A stretch of DNA of 16,392 nt from assembly GCA_016290715.1 (NCBI GenBank), contig JAEEUY010000185.1, forward strand, positions 1 through 16,392. The letters run 5' to 3'. The notes under the pieces were generated by a model. That model did not search any database. It was not told the DNA's origin and saw only the letters and a program-made list of their open reading frames with translations. Numbering within the stretch: position 1 is the stretch's first letter; every line of letters begins with the position of its first letter. This document shows, one piece after another, positions 15,054-16,392 of this stretch. A program made the position numbers and the translations under genes. The DNA comes from Bacteroidales bacterium (lineage in GTDB: Bacteria; Bacteroidota; Bacteroidia; Bacteroidales; WCHB1-69).

Positions 15054-16392
15054 ATGATGCTCTTCAAACACTGCATTAAAGAAGTCAACGGACTATCGTT
15101 TGTGTATGAACATCTGCAGCTTTGTTCATCCATCGGGAAATCTCGTTTGTTGAACCAACCATTTCTCACCAGTGAAAACGAAATAGAAAATGAGTTAAAA
15201 AAAGTTGAACATTTCATTTTGTTCCGACAAAACAATCCCACCCTGCTCCATCCGTTAGTTACTTTGCTCCACGATGTAAATGATATTCAACAAACCATTC
15301 AAAATTTACACTCCTTACAAGTAGTGGACGATATTGAATTGTTTGAAATAAAAAAATTAGCTTTTATATCACAAAAAGTGGCGGATATTTTTCGTAAAGG
15401 GGAATATAATGATTTGAAAATTAATGATTTGTCAAAAGTTTTCAGTTTACTTGACCCCGAAAACACCCAAATCCCCCATTTCTATATTTATGCTGCCTAC
15501 GATGAAAATTTAGCCAGAATCCGGAAACAGATTCTTCAGACCGAGGATGCCAACGAACGCGAACAACTGACATGGGAAGCCACACGCATTGAGGATGAAA
15601 TTCGGGAAAAATTATCTGAAATACTACATCCCTATTGGTCTGCCCTGCAAGACAATCTGTCAGTATTAGCTGAAATCGACTTACTGAATGCCAAAGGGCA
15701 ACTTTTCACCGAATGGGGGTGGCACCGGCCCGAAACCAGCACCAAGAATACATCCTACCATCAATTGGTTCACCCTGAAGTAAAAAATATCGTCAATGAA
15801 AATGGCGGGCATTTTCAAGCGGTTGACATCCAATTGGAAATGGCGCCCTGCTTGATTACAGGAGCTAATATGTCGGGCAAAACCGTATTGCTGAAATCCC
15901 TTTCTTTGGCACAACATCTGTTCCAATTTGGATTCTATGTACCCGCCGAAAAGGCACAAATCGCTATCGCAGACCGCATTTTCTGTCTGATTGATGACCA
16001 ACAAAACGAACGGCACGGGCTCTCCTCTTTTGCTACCGAATTACTCAATATGAACACGATTATTGAAACAGTAAAACAAGGCAGCCGTACTTTAGTGCTC
16101 GTTGATGAATTAGCTCGAACCACCAACCCGGAAGAAGGCAAACAGTTAGTCAATGCCTTTGTGGAAATGATGCAACGCTATCATACCATGGCAGTGGTCA
16201 CCACGCACTACGGAAATATCCCCGCCCAATGTCGCCGCTTGCGCGTAAAAGGGCTCTCTCTCCCCACACTTCCCGCCCATATCACCCCCAAAGATTTAAA
16301 TCGCTATATGGACTATGCTCTGGAAGAAACAACGGCGACCGATGTCCCTACCGAAGCCCTCCGTATTGCCGAATTTTTTCACATTGATCAAG
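15054..16392 (+). CDS. MutS-family ABC ATPase, KamC-like (lysine 5,6-aminomutase reactivase ATPase?), 3' end outside window
   Basis: Open from the ATG at 15054 (ATG at 15057 is an alternative) to the window edge, 446 codons with no stop. Residues about 1-220 are helical and correspond to the MutS core/lever region (DDIELFEIKKLAFISQK...). No mismatch-binding domain I is present. The ATPase domain has Walker A GANMSGKT (270-277), a signature-like HGLSSFATEL, and Walker B LVLVDELARTTNPEEGK with D351-E352, then VVTTHY (H-loop). Canonical MutS reads DEIGRGTST here and MutS2 DELGAGTDP. The DELARTTNPxEG form is what I recall from MutS-like proteins in lysine-fermentation clusters (KamC), which act with KamB to reactivate the B12-dependent lysine 5,6-aminomutase. 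That assignment is from memory; MutS-family ATPase is certain. It follows yidC by 3 bp, so probably one transcript. Confidence 0.75.
   Translation, partial: MMLFKHCIKEVNGLSFVYEHLQLCSSIGKSRLLNQPFLTSENEIENELKKVEHFILFRQNNPTLLHPLVTLLHDVNDIQQTIQNLHSLQVVDDIELFEIKKLAFISQKVADIFRKGEYNDLKINDLSKVFSLLDPENTQIPHFYIYAAYDENLARIRKQILQTEDANEREQLTWEATRIEDEIREKLSEILHPYWSALQDNLSVLAEIDLLNAKGQLFTEWGWHRPETSTKNTSYHQLVHPEVKNIVNENGGHFQAVDIQLEMAPCLITGANMSGKTVLLKSLSLAQHLFQFGFYVPAEKAQIAIADRIFCLIDDQQNERHGLSSFATELLNMNTIIETVKQGSRTLVLVDELARTTNPEEGKQLVNAFVEMMQRYHTMAVVTTHYGNIPAQCRRLRVKGLSLPTLPAHITPKDLNRYMDYALEETTATDVPTEALRIAEFFHIDQ

Overview
The window looks like a chromosome segment from a Bacteroidota (Bacteroidetes) bacterium, probably an anaerobe of the Bacteroidales type. 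Four things point there: a type IX secretion (T9SS) C-terminal sorting domain on a gingipain-like protease; a cas9 start of the type II-C kind with a divergent tracrRNA resembling flavobacterial/Bacteroidales ones; repeated promoter -7 elements of the form TAnnTTTG just upstream of genes; and Bacteroidota-like versions of hutU, yidC and a KamC-like ATPase. The genus cannot be told from the sequence.

Layout. 1-1941 (-): N-terminal 647 codons of a Cas9, cut by the window edge, open in a single frame. 1942-2230: intergenic space holding back-to-back promoters and a compact, previously unlisted tracrRNA gene on the + strand (about 2021-2100). 2231-5614 (+): a large secreted cysteine protease (peptidase family C25). 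5624-6505 (+): folD, ending at a hairpin terminator usable from both sides. 6535-7785 (-): a long, divergent GAPDH. 7786-8693: about 0.9 kb without a credible gene, filled by a mosaic of hairpins and short repeats. 8694-10884 (-): a compact cluster yebC, an acidic pRiA4b-ORF3-like gene and miaA. 10940-12937 (-): hutU (urocanate hydratase). 12938-13106: divergent promoter region. 13107-16392 (+): yidC and, 3 bp later, a MutS-like ATPase that resembles KamC and runs off the right edge.

How the parts fit. The left end is a CRISPR-Cas9 locus; cas1, cas2 and the array are not in view. The tracrRNA lets one predict the start of the CRISPR repeat (GTTGTGAATTGCTTC...). Three metabolic genes fit amino-acid fermentation: hutU takes histidine carbon toward formiminoglutamate and the folate pool, FolD works on methylene/methenyl-folate, and KamC-like ATPases maintain the lysine 5,6-aminomutase of lysine fermentation. 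The FolD here carries isoleucine where the family has its catalytic lysine, which predicts loss of the cyclohydrolase half-reaction. The yebC-miaA cluster concerns translation and tRNA modification.

The most interesting points are the unlisted tracrRNA with an internal stem that could hide its own anti-repeat, the FolD active-site substitution, the intergenic hairpin mosaic, and the coenzyme-site change in the GAPDH. No entirely new system was found. All family calls rest on motif recognition by eye; no database was searched.
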